This document shows positions 57,601 through 64,000 of a DNA stretch of 64,000 bases, one piece after another (the first letter of the stretch is position 1; each line of letters starts with the position of its first letter). The stretch comes from Streptomyces sp. NBC_01214. GTDB taxonomy: Bacteria > Actinomycetota > Actinomycetes > Streptomycetales > Streptomycetaceae. Location: the NCBI RefSeq assembly GCF_026340975.1, contig NZ_JAPEOS010000001.1, positions 4,311,001 to 4,375,000 on the forward strand, written 5' to 3'. Under the pieces are notes generated by a model. It did not search any database. It saw only the letters and a program-made list of their open reading frames with translations, and was not told the origin of the DNA. The translations under genes and the position numbers were made by a program.

Positions 57601-59434
57601 ACGCCCCGTCCAGGCTGCCGCCGAACGGCACCATTCCGCCCAACTCCGCGGGCTCGAAGGGTTCCTCGGGGCGGTCCGCCCAGACTGCGGTGTCGCAGAA
57701 GTACGGGTTCGGCTTGAGGGTCCAGCTCACGAGGAAGGAGCCGCCCACGTAGTGCACGGCGAACAGGGTCGCGTCCTCGGGAACCGTGAACCGGCAGGAG
57801 CCCCGCTCCCCGTCCGGGGCGACGGCGACCGCCCGGTCCCGCCCGAACACCGTCAGCACCGGCCAGGTGCAGGTCACCCCGGCGACGCCCGGCAGCGGCG
57901 GCTTCGCCGCGGACCCGGTGGACCCGGTGGACCCGGTGGACTCGGCCGGCCCGGCCGACTCCGCGAACCCCGCGTACACCGACTCGAGCGCCGGCCAGGC
58001 GAGTTCCTCCGGCAGGCCGGCCGCCAGCGAGCGCCGCAGCGTGCCCGCCGTGCCCGCCCCGGCGAGGGCGTCGACGATCCCGCCGAGGGCCGCCACCGTC
58101 TGCCGGTCCAGCAGGGTCTCCAGCTCGGCCACGGCCTCCTCGGCCCCCGCCATGCCGCCGCCCCCGACCGTGCCGACGAGCTTGCCGACCCGCCCGGCCA
58201 CCTCGTGGGCGATGCCCTCGTTGCCCGGCAGCAGCGTCACCGCGGACCCGGTGCGGCGCCCGCGCGCGGTCCAGTGGTCCGGAAGCAGATCGGCGTGGAC
58301 CGTCCCCTCCAGGCGGGGGCCGAACACCGGGTCCGCGGCCAGCGCGACGAGGTCCCGCCGCGACCGCTCCCCCCAGAACCGCATCCGGACCTCCGCGCCC
58401 GGGTCGACCACCGCGGCCCCGGCCGCCAGGCAGGCGTCCAGCACGTCCGCGTCGAAGCCCTGGTAGTGGTAGCGGGTGGTGTGCACCGCGACGGGGGTGC
58501 CCGCCGCCCGCAGCCGCGGGCCCAGCCGGACGACCAGGTCGAGGAATTCCGCCGGCAGCGGCTGCCGGGAGACCCCGCCGCCGGACCGGAGCGCGTACTG
58601 GTACATGCGGACGAACTGTCCGACCCAGTGCGCCAGCCCGCCCTCCGGCACCAACCGCCCGGCCGCCATCGCTTCCGTCGCGCCGCAGCCGATCAGCATC
58701 CGCAGCCAGGCCCCGCCGTCGGTGACCCCGGCCGGGAAGACCTCGACCAGTCCGGCCAGGACGGCGTCCGCCGGCGGATGCGCCGTCAGGACGGCCTCCG
58801 CGGCGGTCAGTAGCGCTTCGGGCACCGACTTCCCGCGGGTGACCGACAGGATCGCGCCCACCATCCGCGCGGCCTCGTCGTCACCGTGCCCGGCCGCCTT
58901 GGCCGACGCCCGTACCCGGCGCACCAGATCCGCCGGCAGGTCCGCCGGCGAGCCGGCCCACGCGGTCAGGAACGCCTCCAGTGCCGTGTGCGCCGCCGCC
59001 GGATCGAGGGTCTCGGCGAGGAAGCGCTGATGGGCCCCGAACTCCTTGGCCGGCATGGCTCCACCCGCCGCGAACAGCAGGGCGTTGGCCCGGCGGTAGC
59101 CGGGATCCACCGGCAGCCCGTGCTCGGCCTCGGCGGCGCGCGCCGCCGCGTAGGCCCGCCCGCCGGGTCGGCTGCCGTACCCGATCAGGCGATGGCCCAC
59201 CGTGTCCCAGAACCACGGCAGGTGCGCCGGCGGCAGCCGCCGTGCCCGCGCCGTCATCGTGTCGACGAACCGGCCGGGCTTCTCGTGGGACCGGCCGAGC
59301 TCGGTGTACATGTCCTCGATCAGGTCCCGCGCGGCCCCGGCCGCACCCGGGTCGTGGGCGGCGACCCAGTCGGCGTACGTGGTGGAGGCGTGCGGGCGCG
59401 AAGCGGGCACCAGGGCATCGAGCGAGACGATCAT
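54653..59434 (-). CDS. Very large (about 1593-residue) protein of unknown function
   Basis: The reading frame is uninterrupted for 1593 codons and its high-GC codon bias is normal. There is no signal peptide or membrane segment. Residues to about 520 are helical repeats, followed by a Ser/Thr/Gly linker (ESTGSTGSTGS) and beta-rich segments (FTVPEDATLFAVHYVGGSFL, LLLGDGSRIWTNTIYGRKPW). A long Ala/Arg/Glu helical region comes next, then a C-terminal part (RRWNGWTAKRHKEVQAELLA, KAPNLPLETVKLATHQVRPL). No ATP-binding or nuclease motif is seen. Start ATG 59434 or 59443. A role in a large assembly is inference only. Confidence 0.75.
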   Translation of the reverse strand: MIVSLDALVPASRPHASTTYADWVAAHDPGAAGAARDLIEDMYTELGRSHEKPGRFVDTMTARARRLPPAHLPWFWDTVGHRLIGYGSRPGGRAYAAARAAEAEHGLPVDPGYRRANALLFAAGGAMPAKEFGAHQRFLAETLDPAAAHTALEAFLTAWAGSPADLPADLVRRVRASAKAAGHGDDEAARMVGAILSVTRGKSVPEALLTAAEAVLTAHPPADAVLAGLVEVFPAGVTDGGAWLRMLIGCGATEAMAAGRLVPEGGLAHWVGQFVRMYQYALRSGGGVSRQPLPAEFLDLVVRLGPRLRAAGTPVAVHTTRYHYQGFDADVLDACLAAGAAVVDPGAEVRMRFWGERSRRDLVALAADPVFGPRLEGTVHADLLPDHWTARGRRTGSAVTLLPGNEGIAHEVAGRVGKLVGTVGGGGMAGAEEAVAELETLLDRQTVAALGGIVDALAGAGTAGTLRRSLAAGLPEELAWPALESVYAGFAESAGPAESTGSTGSTGSAAKPPLPGVAGVTCTWPVLTVFGRDRAVAVAPDGERGSCRFTVPEDATLFAVHYVGGSFLVSWTLKPNPYFCDTAVWADRPEEPFEPAELGGMVPFGGSLDGAYGFQFESADGGGRHSGLRVLRPGDTEGIDGEELLLGDGSRIWTNTIYGRKPWEVVDPVTGERRGAVALPEFPGRAPGADAAAEPSEVGMSLDSEALQLAPLPAGLSDSPLGSRDGLVGTRVLFRTRHRDHAPDHYLVESVDGRTARFDIDRPGQEPWGLWAAPEGAVEDVVLAEAQTDTGVRAYTADGVLLWELDGHHSPKHPRVRPARQVTVSAGVALPPAFWYLLRTRDAAGSRALRSVDGQTAQALLAAALTGEEALRAVVARELPEVTDPVLAEAVVAVAGRAARVEERRRALHRRVSLIAEAPPVVLRRSARDTELLPALFGLVPGGEEDAHGRTRDVALPATLGALAADGACLAGTIVEEVRRLSPPAPPHDWSQLLGSIDAVAWRAAVAPTPDADRAALLALLDTWADQPFARAGSRWWVGRTPGSADLDGLRAGGTAVASAALRSGGSACWFVAPAVGDPDGDPVPAVLAQARPVRVRRDDAARLRALVAAVEAHGPVPVPESAAARFAELTGVRRAVARLVVAGLVGRAHRDEDRALACKAPYRATALTAGAYEELRARLGGAGQRAVLAAALPEDPAELWRPGGVDAAAERMAGVWRELLGALPAVHDEAADALETDLGLGEVWARRLAGGWEAATETTANAPVEAAGWELAATRYGVGVEVRAVPPAGPELPYRTPVGLDLLGMASALVWAWTDRPVGDPAVAGAMDVYERLRAELARSELLLALPGGRVQDTSARIAERFGPGLLPVAMDGREEEGPVPVAAYDSGSLVVCAPGGASFLRPAAVADPEVWRRVREVTDLAEELDRVAPLLAGGGLERMMLRARSGPVPAGAYEADPRRSCPELVARVAAELGIGADAAALYLQVAALAAPTDRNVRRWNGWTAKRHKEVQAELLATGAVMEAKRARAGRTVFLPGEWTELKAPNLPLETVKLATHQVRPLWSNSVRAPFGRVLPTEPLHEVFARAWELTS

Positions 59435-59511
59435 GCTTCGCATCGTCGCACGGACCACTGACACCACCCGGCCGCAGCGGAGCGGCCCTCCCCTCCCGGC
59501 CCCGGTCCCAG

Positions 59512-59553
59512 CCCCGGCCTTCCGGCCCCGGCCTTCCGGCCCCGGCCTTCCGG
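59512..59553. repeat. 14-bp tandem repeat, three exact copies
   Basis: CCCCGGCCTTCCGG occurs at 59512, 59526 and 59540, with partial copies on both sides. It lies in the gap between the divergent large gene and nadE and may vary between strains. Confidence 0.8.
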
Positions 59554-59676
59554 CCCCGGGCCCTGGGCTCCGGGCTTCCGGGCTTCCTCTAGAGTGCTTC
59601 CGTCCCGTACACGTGACTGTGACCCCGGCCGGGCGGCGCGTGCCGACCCGCGCACGGGCCCGAGCGAGGAGCAACC

Positions 59677-60507
59677 GTGACCGACCTGGCGTCCATATCC
59701 CTGCAGCAGGAGATCGCCCGCGATCTCCAGGTGAGCGCGTCCTTCGACGTCCGGCAGGAGATCGAGCGCCGAGTGGCCTTCCTCGCCGAGCGGCTGACCT
59801 CCACGGGTCTGCGCGCACTGGTCCTGGGCATCAGCGGGGGCGTGGACTCCACGACCGCGGGCCGCCTGTGCCAGCTCGCCGTCGAGCGGGTGCGCGCCGC
59901 CGGGCACGAGGCGACGTTCTTCGCGATGCGACTGCCCTACGGGACCCAGGCCGACGAGAAGGACGCGCAGCTGGCGCTGGACTTCATCCGGGCCGACCGG
60001 GTCCTGACCGTGGACGTGAAGGCCGCGAGCGACGCCGCCCTGGAAGCGGCGCTGACCGGCGGCACGGTCTTCCGCGACGCGCACCACCAGGACTTCGTGC
60101 ACGGCAACATCAAGGCCCGGCAGCGCATGATCGCCCAGTACGCGGTGGCGGGCGCGCACGAGGGCCTGGTGGTCGGCACCGACCACGCCGCCGAGGCGGT
60201 CTCCGGCTTCTTCACCAAGTTCGGCGACGGCGCGGCCGACGTCGTCCCGCTCACCGGCCTCACCAAGCGCCGGGTGCGCGCCCTCGCGGAGGAGCTCGGC
60301 GCGCCCGCCGCGCTGGTGCACAAGACCCCGACCGCGGACCTGGAGACGCTCGACCCGGGCAAGCCCGACGAGGACGCGCTCGGCGTCACCTACGACGACA
60401 TCGACGACCTCCTGGAGGGCAAGCCCGTCGCGGGGACCGCCTTCGCGGCCATCGTCACCCGCTACCGCCTCACCGAGCACAAGCGACAGCTGCCGATCGC
60501 CCCCTGA
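59677..60507 (+). CDS. nadE: Ammonia-dependent NAD+ synthetase
   Basis: The 276-residue protein has the PP-loop SGGVDST near residue 54, RLPYGTQADEKDA, a late HGNIKARQRM and VGTDHAAEAVSGFFTKFGDG, all highly conserved in NadE. It adenylates nicotinic acid adenine dinucleotide and amidates it with ammonia to give NAD+ in the cytoplasm. The lack of a glutaminase domain fits the short ammonia-dependent form. GTG at 59677 follows GAGGAG. Confidence 0.95.
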   Translation: MTDLASISLQQEIARDLQVSASFDVRQEIERRVAFLAERLTSTGLRALVLGISGGVDSTTAGRLCQLAVERVRAAGHEATFFAMRLPYGTQADEKDAQLALDFIRADRVLTVDVKAASDAALEAALTGGTVFRDAHHQDFVHGNIKARQRMIAQYAVAGAHEGLVVGTDHAAEAVSGFFTKFGDGAADVVPLTGLTKRRVRALAEELGAPAALVHKTPTADLETLDPGKPDEDALGVTYDDIDDLLEGKPVAGTAFAAIVTRYRLTEHKRQLPIAP

Positions 60508-60519
60508 GCCGCCCCGCGC

Positions 60520-60557
60520 CGGCCCGGCGTTGAGCCGAACGGCTCAACGCCGGGCCG
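60520..60557. terminator. 18-bp perfect hairpin terminator
   Basis: CGGCCCGGCGTTGAGCCG (60520-60537) pairs exactly with CGGCTCAACGCCGGGCCG (60540-60557) around AA, 12 bp after the nadE stop. This is one of the strongest terminators in the window. Confidence 0.88.
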
Positions 60558-60615
60558 ACGACGGGCCCGCCCCGCACGCCCGCACCTATCGTGGAAACGA
60601 CCTCATGACCCGGCG

Positions 60616-61860
60616 GTGGCGTGCGGACAGGTGGATGTGGACGGATCAGGGATCGACTATCACGAGGTCTTCCACGCCCTTCCGGGTGCGGTCGCACTGC
60701 TGACCCCTGACCTGGTGTACCTGGACGCCAACGAGTCGTTCGTGGAGACGTCCGGCCGTACCCGCGAGCAGCTCATCGGCCGCTACCTCTTCGACGTCTT
60801 CCCCGACAACCCCAACGATCCGGCGGCCAACGGCATGCGCAACCTGCGCGCCTCCCTGGAACGGGTCGTGGCCACCGGGGAGCCCGACACCATGGCCGTC
60901 CAGCGCTACGACGTCGAGTACCCCGACCGGTCCGGGGTCTGGCACGAGCGCTACTGGAGTCCCGTCAACGTGCCCGTCCTCGCCCCCGACGGCACCGTGG
61001 CACTGCTCCTGCACCGCGTGGAAGAGGTCACCGAGCTCATCCGGGCCGGCTCCCGCAGCGGCGGCGACCACGCCCAGGTGCTGGAGGCCGAGATCTACAC
61101 CCGTGGCCGGGAGCTCCAGGAGGTCAACGAGCGCCTGCGCCGGGCCCACGCCCACGAGCGCGAGGTGGCCCTCCACCTCCAAGAAACCCTGCTGCCCGCG
61201 CCGCGCCCGCTCGGCCACCACCACGCCGCCGTCCGCTACCGGCCCGCCACCATGGCCCTGAACGTGTGCGGCGACTGGTACGACCTCGTCGACCGGCCCG
61301 GTCGCACCGCCGTGTCCGTCGGCGACGTAGTCGGCCACGGACTCGGGGCCGCCGGCGTCATGGGCCAGCTGCGCAGCGCCCTGTCGGCCGCCTCCCACGT
61401 CGCCGAGGGCCCGGCCCAGGCCCTGGAGGTCCTCGGCCTGTACGCCCGCTCCGTCGACGGCGCCGAGTCCACCACCGCCGTGTCCGTCTTCATCGACTGG
61501 AACAGCCGCACCCTCACCTACAGCAGTGCCGGCCACCCCCCGCCCCTGCTCTGCCACCCCGACGGCACGGTCACCTTCCTCGACCGGGCCACCGACCCCC
61601 CGCTCGGCGCCCGGCCCGAACACGCCCCCCGTCCCCAGGAGCAGCTCGCCTTCGCCGAAGGCTCCACCCTCGTCCTCTACACCGACGGGCTCATCGAGCG
61701 CCGCCGCGAGGACATCGACATCGGCCTGGGCCGGCTCGCCGACGCCCTCGTACGGCACCGCACCGCCGAGCCCGACGTCCTCGCCGACGCCCTGCTGGCC
61801 GATCTCATCCCCGCCGTCGGCATCACCGACGACACCGCACTGGTCGTCCTGCGCCTGTGA
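60616..61860 (+). CDS. PAS-PP2C (SpoIIE-like) serine phosphatase
   Basis: The 414-residue protein has an N-terminal PAS domain (YLDANESFVETSGRTREQLI), a coiled-coil linker and a PPM/SpoIIE-type phosphatase: LQETLLPAPRP, VCGDWYDLVDRPG (metal-binding Asp), VGDVVGHGLGAAGVM, SSAGHPPPLLCHP, LVLYTDGLIERR and DDTALVVLRL. These proteins dephosphorylate anti-anti-sigma factors, relieving sigma inhibition. The start at 60616 (GTG) is one of several GTGs; those at 60631 and 60637 are possible. TATCGT near 60587 may be a -10. Confidence 0.9.
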   Translation: MACGQVDVDGSGIDYHEVFHALPGAVALLTPDLVYLDANESFVETSGRTREQLIGRYLFDVFPDNPNDPAANGMRNLRASLERVVATGEPDTMAVQRYDVEYPDRSGVWHERYWSPVNVPVLAPDGTVALLLHRVEEVTELIRAGSRSGGDHAQVLEAEIYTRGRELQEVNERLRRAHAHEREVALHLQETLLPAPRPLGHHHAAVRYRPATMALNVCGDWYDLVDRPGRTAVSVGDVVGHGLGAAGVMGQLRSALSAASHVAEGPAQALEVLGLYARSVDGAESTTAVSVFIDWNSRTLTYSSAGHPPPLLCHPDGTVTFLDRATDPPLGARPEHAPRPQEQLAFAEGSTLVLYTDGLIERRREDIDIGLGRLADALVRHRTAEPDVLADALLADLIPAVGITDDTALVVLRL

Positions 61861-61918
61861 CGGCCGCCCCCGGGCAAATTCGAAGGCGTCCACGGCCCCG
61901 GCTGCATAGGCTCGATCC

Positions 61919-62680
61919 ATGCCGAGCCCCGCACTCCAGCGCGTCAACGCCTTCCTTTCGGACTTCGCCCGCCGCCAGGCCGCGCGCACCACGGTCCTTC
62001 CCGGAGGGTTCGCCGTGTACGACGACGCGTTCGCGCAGTCCTACGCGAACAACCAGCTCGTCATCGACGCGGCCGTCGACCCCGAGGCGCTGCCCGCTCT
62101 CGCGGAAGAAGCCCTGGGGCACCTGCCGCACCGGCTGATCTCCGTACTCGACGACGAGACCGGCCGGGCGTGCGCGGGGCCGCTGATCCGGGCCGGATAC
62201 ACCCACTCCACTTACCTGGTCATGCTGCACACGGGCCCGGTGCCGGACGCCGGACCCGCGCAGGAGGTGGACCTCGACGCACTGCGCGTACCGCTGACCC
62301 GCCGCTGGCGGGGATTCCTCCCGGACGCCGACGGCGAGGTCCTGCGCCAGCTCGTCGACCGGCGCGAGGCCCGCCGGCGCGGGGCGGACGTCGTCCGGTT
62401 CATCGGTGCCCGTACGGAGGCGGGCGAGGTCGCCTCCTGGGCCGATCTCTACGTCGACCGGGCGACCGGCACGGCCCAGATCGAGGACCTGATCACCTCG
62501 GAGGCCCACCTCGGCCGCGGCTACGCCGACGCGGTCCTGGCGGGCGCCCTGCGCCTGGCCGCCGTCCACGGCAGCGACTTCCGCTTCCTGACGGCCGATG
62601 CCTCGGATTGGCCGCGCCACTGGTACGAGCGCCGCGGCTTCGCCGTCATCGGCCACTCGCACGGCTTCGAACGCAGCTGA
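61919..62680 (+). CDS. GNAT-family N-acetyltransferase
   Basis: The 253-residue protein has an N-terminal region of about 140 residues and a C-terminal GNAT domain: ASWADLYVDRATGTAQIEDL, TSEAHLGRGYADAVLAGALR (acetyl-CoA motif; GRGYA) and FLTADASDWPRHWYERRGFA. TAGGCT (61907-61912) lies seven bp before the ATG, so the mRNA is probably leaderless. The substrate is unknown. Confidence 0.85.
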   Translation: MPSPALQRVNAFLSDFARRQAARTTVLPGGFAVYDDAFAQSYANNQLVIDAAVDPEALPALAEEALGHLPHRLISVLDDETGRACAGPLIRAGYTHSTYLVMLHTGPVPDAGPAQEVDLDALRVPLTRRWRGFLPDADGEVLRQLVDRREARRRGADVVRFIGARTEAGEVASWADLYVDRATGTAQIEDLITSEAHLGRGYADAVLAGALRLAAVHGSDFRFLTADASDWPRHWYERRGFAVIGHSHGFERS

Positions 62681-62724
62681 CGCCGTGCGCGCCGTCCGCT
62701 CCGTGCGCCGCCCGTGACCGGCCC

Positions 62725-63525
62725 TCAGGGGCGGGGGTGCAGGGGGACCGGGACGCGCGGCAGGTGGATGCCGAAGTGCGTGCGGTAGGCCGCCAGGACC
62801 TCGGCGTCGTCGGCCAGGGTCCGCTCGGTCCGTTCCCCGTCGGCCGTGACCGTCAGCACGCGGTCGCTGAGGGTGGTCCGGCCGGTCTCCGTCAGCAGCG
62901 AGCACACCGGCTTGCGGGTGAAACCGGACGCGGGCGAGGTGCTGTGCCACCACGCACCGGTGACGAAGTCGGACAGGACCCGGGGGCGCGTTTCCAGCCG
63001 GTACTGGGGCACGCCGTTCTGAAGGACGTCGAGGTCCCCCTCCGGGCCACCGGACGCCGCGATCCGGAACACCCCGCCCGGGTCGGTCTGCTCGCCCCGC
63101 TCGTCGAAGGCCAGCGGGAAGTGGCTGTGGTCGCCGAAGCCCACGTCCACCAGCCACGGGCAGCCGTCCTCGCACTCCACGCGCAGCGCCAGGTGGTCGT
63201 AGGGCACGCCCGGCACGCCGTCGGCCGAAAGCACCCGGGCCTGCAGCAGCTCCACCCGGTAGCCCAGGGAGTGCAGCAGCAGCGCGAACGCGCCGTTCAG
63301 CTCGTAACAGAATCCGCCGCGGCCGTCGTGCAGCAGCTTGTCGAGCAGTGTCTCCCCCTCCAGCACGATCTCCTGTCCCAAGTGGATGGACAGGCTCTCG
63401 AAGGGGACGGTCCGCAGGTGCCGCAGGTGCAGGTCGCGCAGGGCAGCCGCACTCGCCGCCCCGGGCCGCTCCGCCCCGATCCGCCGCAGGTACGCGTCAA
63501 CGCGTGACGCGGGAAGCTCTTCCAT
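62725..63525 (-). CDS. Arylamine N-acetyltransferase
   Basis: The 266-residue protein has the NAT catalytic triad: Cys73 in RGGFCYELN, His111 in PYDHLALRV and Asp127 in WLVDVGFGD. The N-terminal RTVPFESLSIHLG fits the family. NATs transfer acetyl from acetyl-CoA to arylamines and hydrazines, and the fold is also used for amide synthase in ansamycin clusters, none of which is near. ATG at 63525 is preferred over an upstream in-frame ATG at 63561, although ribosome-binding signals are weak. Confidence 0.92.
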   Translation of the reverse strand: MEELPASRVDAYLRRIGAERPGAASAAALRDLHLRHLRTVPFESLSIHLGQEIVLEGETLLDKLLHDGRGGFCYELNGAFALLLHSLGYRVELLQARVLSADGVPGVPYDHLALRVECEDGCPWLVDVGFGDHSHFPLAFDERGEQTDPGGVFRIAASGGPEGDLDVLQNGVPQYRLETRPRVLSDFVTGAWWHSTSPASGFTRKPVCSLLTETGRTTLSDRVLTVTADGERTERTLADDAEVLAAYRTHFGIHLPRVPVPLHPRP

Positions 63526-63573
63526 CCCGGCAGTCTCGCAACCTGCCCCCGCCCCTGCCATACGCGGTTGGAC

Positions 63574-64000
63574 CTAGGTCCATCGGTCAGCCGTTTCACG
63601 GGCGGCTGCCGGAAGCAGGAGCGGGGTGGTCAGGACGAGCAGTCCCGCGGCCGTGAGGGCGGTGCGCGGGCCGGTGACGTCGGCGAGCAGACCGGCGAGC
63701 GCCGTGAGGACGGCGACGGACGCCTGCTGGCCGATCGACCAGGCCGACAGGGTGCGGGCGACGAGATGCGCGGGGGTGTGTTCGAGCCGGTAGGTGGCGA
63801 GCACCGGGGTGTACAGGCTCATGTTGATGACGATCGCCAGCTGGACCGCCATCACCGTCAGGAGGCCGACGACGCCGGGGCGGACGAAGACCAAGCCGAT
63901 CAGCCAGACGGCGCGCAGGGTGCCGACGGTCCGGATGACCCGGTTCCGGCCGTGTCGGGCCACGGTACGGCGGGCCAACCGCGACCCGATGAGTCCGCCG
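63574..64000 (-). CDS. MFS transporter, C-terminal part (partial)
   Basis: The gene continues beyond the window edge. The visible 141 codons include a basic cytoplasmic loop with GGLIGSRLARRTVARHG, the usual motif between helices 8 and 9, and four membrane segments (VWLIGLVFVRPGVVGLLTVM onward) with LAGLLADVTGPRTALTAAGL near the end. It is probably a drug or metabolite exporter of the major facilitator superfamily. The stop TAG is at 63574. Confidence 0.8.
   Translation of the reverse strand, partial: GGLIGSRLARRTVARHGRNRVIRTVGTLRAVWLIGLVFVRPGVVGLLTVMAVQLAIVINMSLYTPVLATYRLEHTPAHLVARTLSAWSIGQQASVAVLTALAGLLADVTGPRTALTAAGLLVLTTPLLLPAAARETADRWT

Noticed and set aside
1..64000. CRISPR array, tRNA or rRNA genes
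   Set aside because: No regularly spaced 25-40 bp repeats with unique spacers and no tRNA or rRNA signatures were seen by eye. A tRNAscan or Infernal run would settle small RNAs.

Overview
The window is chromosomal DNA of a high-GC actinomycete, almost certainly a Streptomyces. The GC content is very high, third codon positions are G/C-rich, GTG starts are common, and gene starts often overlap the previous stop as GTGA or ATGA. The gene set also fits: ECF41 sigma factors, PadR regulators, an IclR hybrid, secreted CAP and ricin-lectin proteins, and IS701/IS5-type transposase remnants. No rRNA, tRNA, CRISPR array, prophage or PKS/NRPS core was seen.

Layout. 0-10 kb: the end of an ATP-grasp gene, a secreted metzincin-like protease with FnIII and ricin domains, an NDH-2-like flavoprotein beside a decayed ECF41 sigma gene and an intact ECF41 gene, a Tat-lipoprotein DsbA-like protein, a CPA-type antiporter with a TTA codon, a polysaccharide deacetylase and a nitrobindin-like protein. 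10-22 kb: LysR, hemerythrin-domain protein, a glycosyltransferase-methyltransferase fusion, an alpha/beta hydrolase, an EF-G paralogue preceded by a 39-residue upstream ORF, an SNase-like protein, and a two-component system divergent from a PepSY-like membrane protein. 22-38 kb: FAD monooxygenase and GH15-like enzyme, a sigma factor co-transcribed with an IclR hybrid regulator (TTA codon), CYTH, HAD, alkylsulfatase-like MBL, dienelactone hydrolase, RidA-like, methyltransferase, PadR plus membrane protein, F420-type NADP reductase-like protein, GNAT and lipoprotein.

38-46 kb is a coherent extracytoplasmic thiol-redox region: a secreted CAP protein, then thioredoxin, TlpA/ResA-like, CcdA-like and DsbD-alpha-like genes, which together look like DsbD split into parts. 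A two-component system follows. The CAP gene and the redox operon share a 21-bp motif placed at an identical distance from a TAnnnT -10 box.

47-54 kb is accessory: a frame-broken IS701-type element abutting the 3' end of an SGNH hydrolase gene, a PadR gene divergent from a SnoaL-like gene across a 38-bp palindrome, a stand-alone paralogue of the fused methyltransferase, two IS5-type remnants, a 2OG-Fe(II) oxygenase coupled to a 112-residue unknown, and a five-tract G5 run. 54-64 kb returns to core-like content: a 1593-residue unknown protein, nadE, a PAS/PP2C phosphatase, GNAT, arylamine N-acetyltransferase and the end of an MFS transporter.

Three copies of a roughly 165-225 bp imperfect palindromic repeat with a conserved core each sit between convergent genes. 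All functional calls come from reading motifs by eye; no database search was run.
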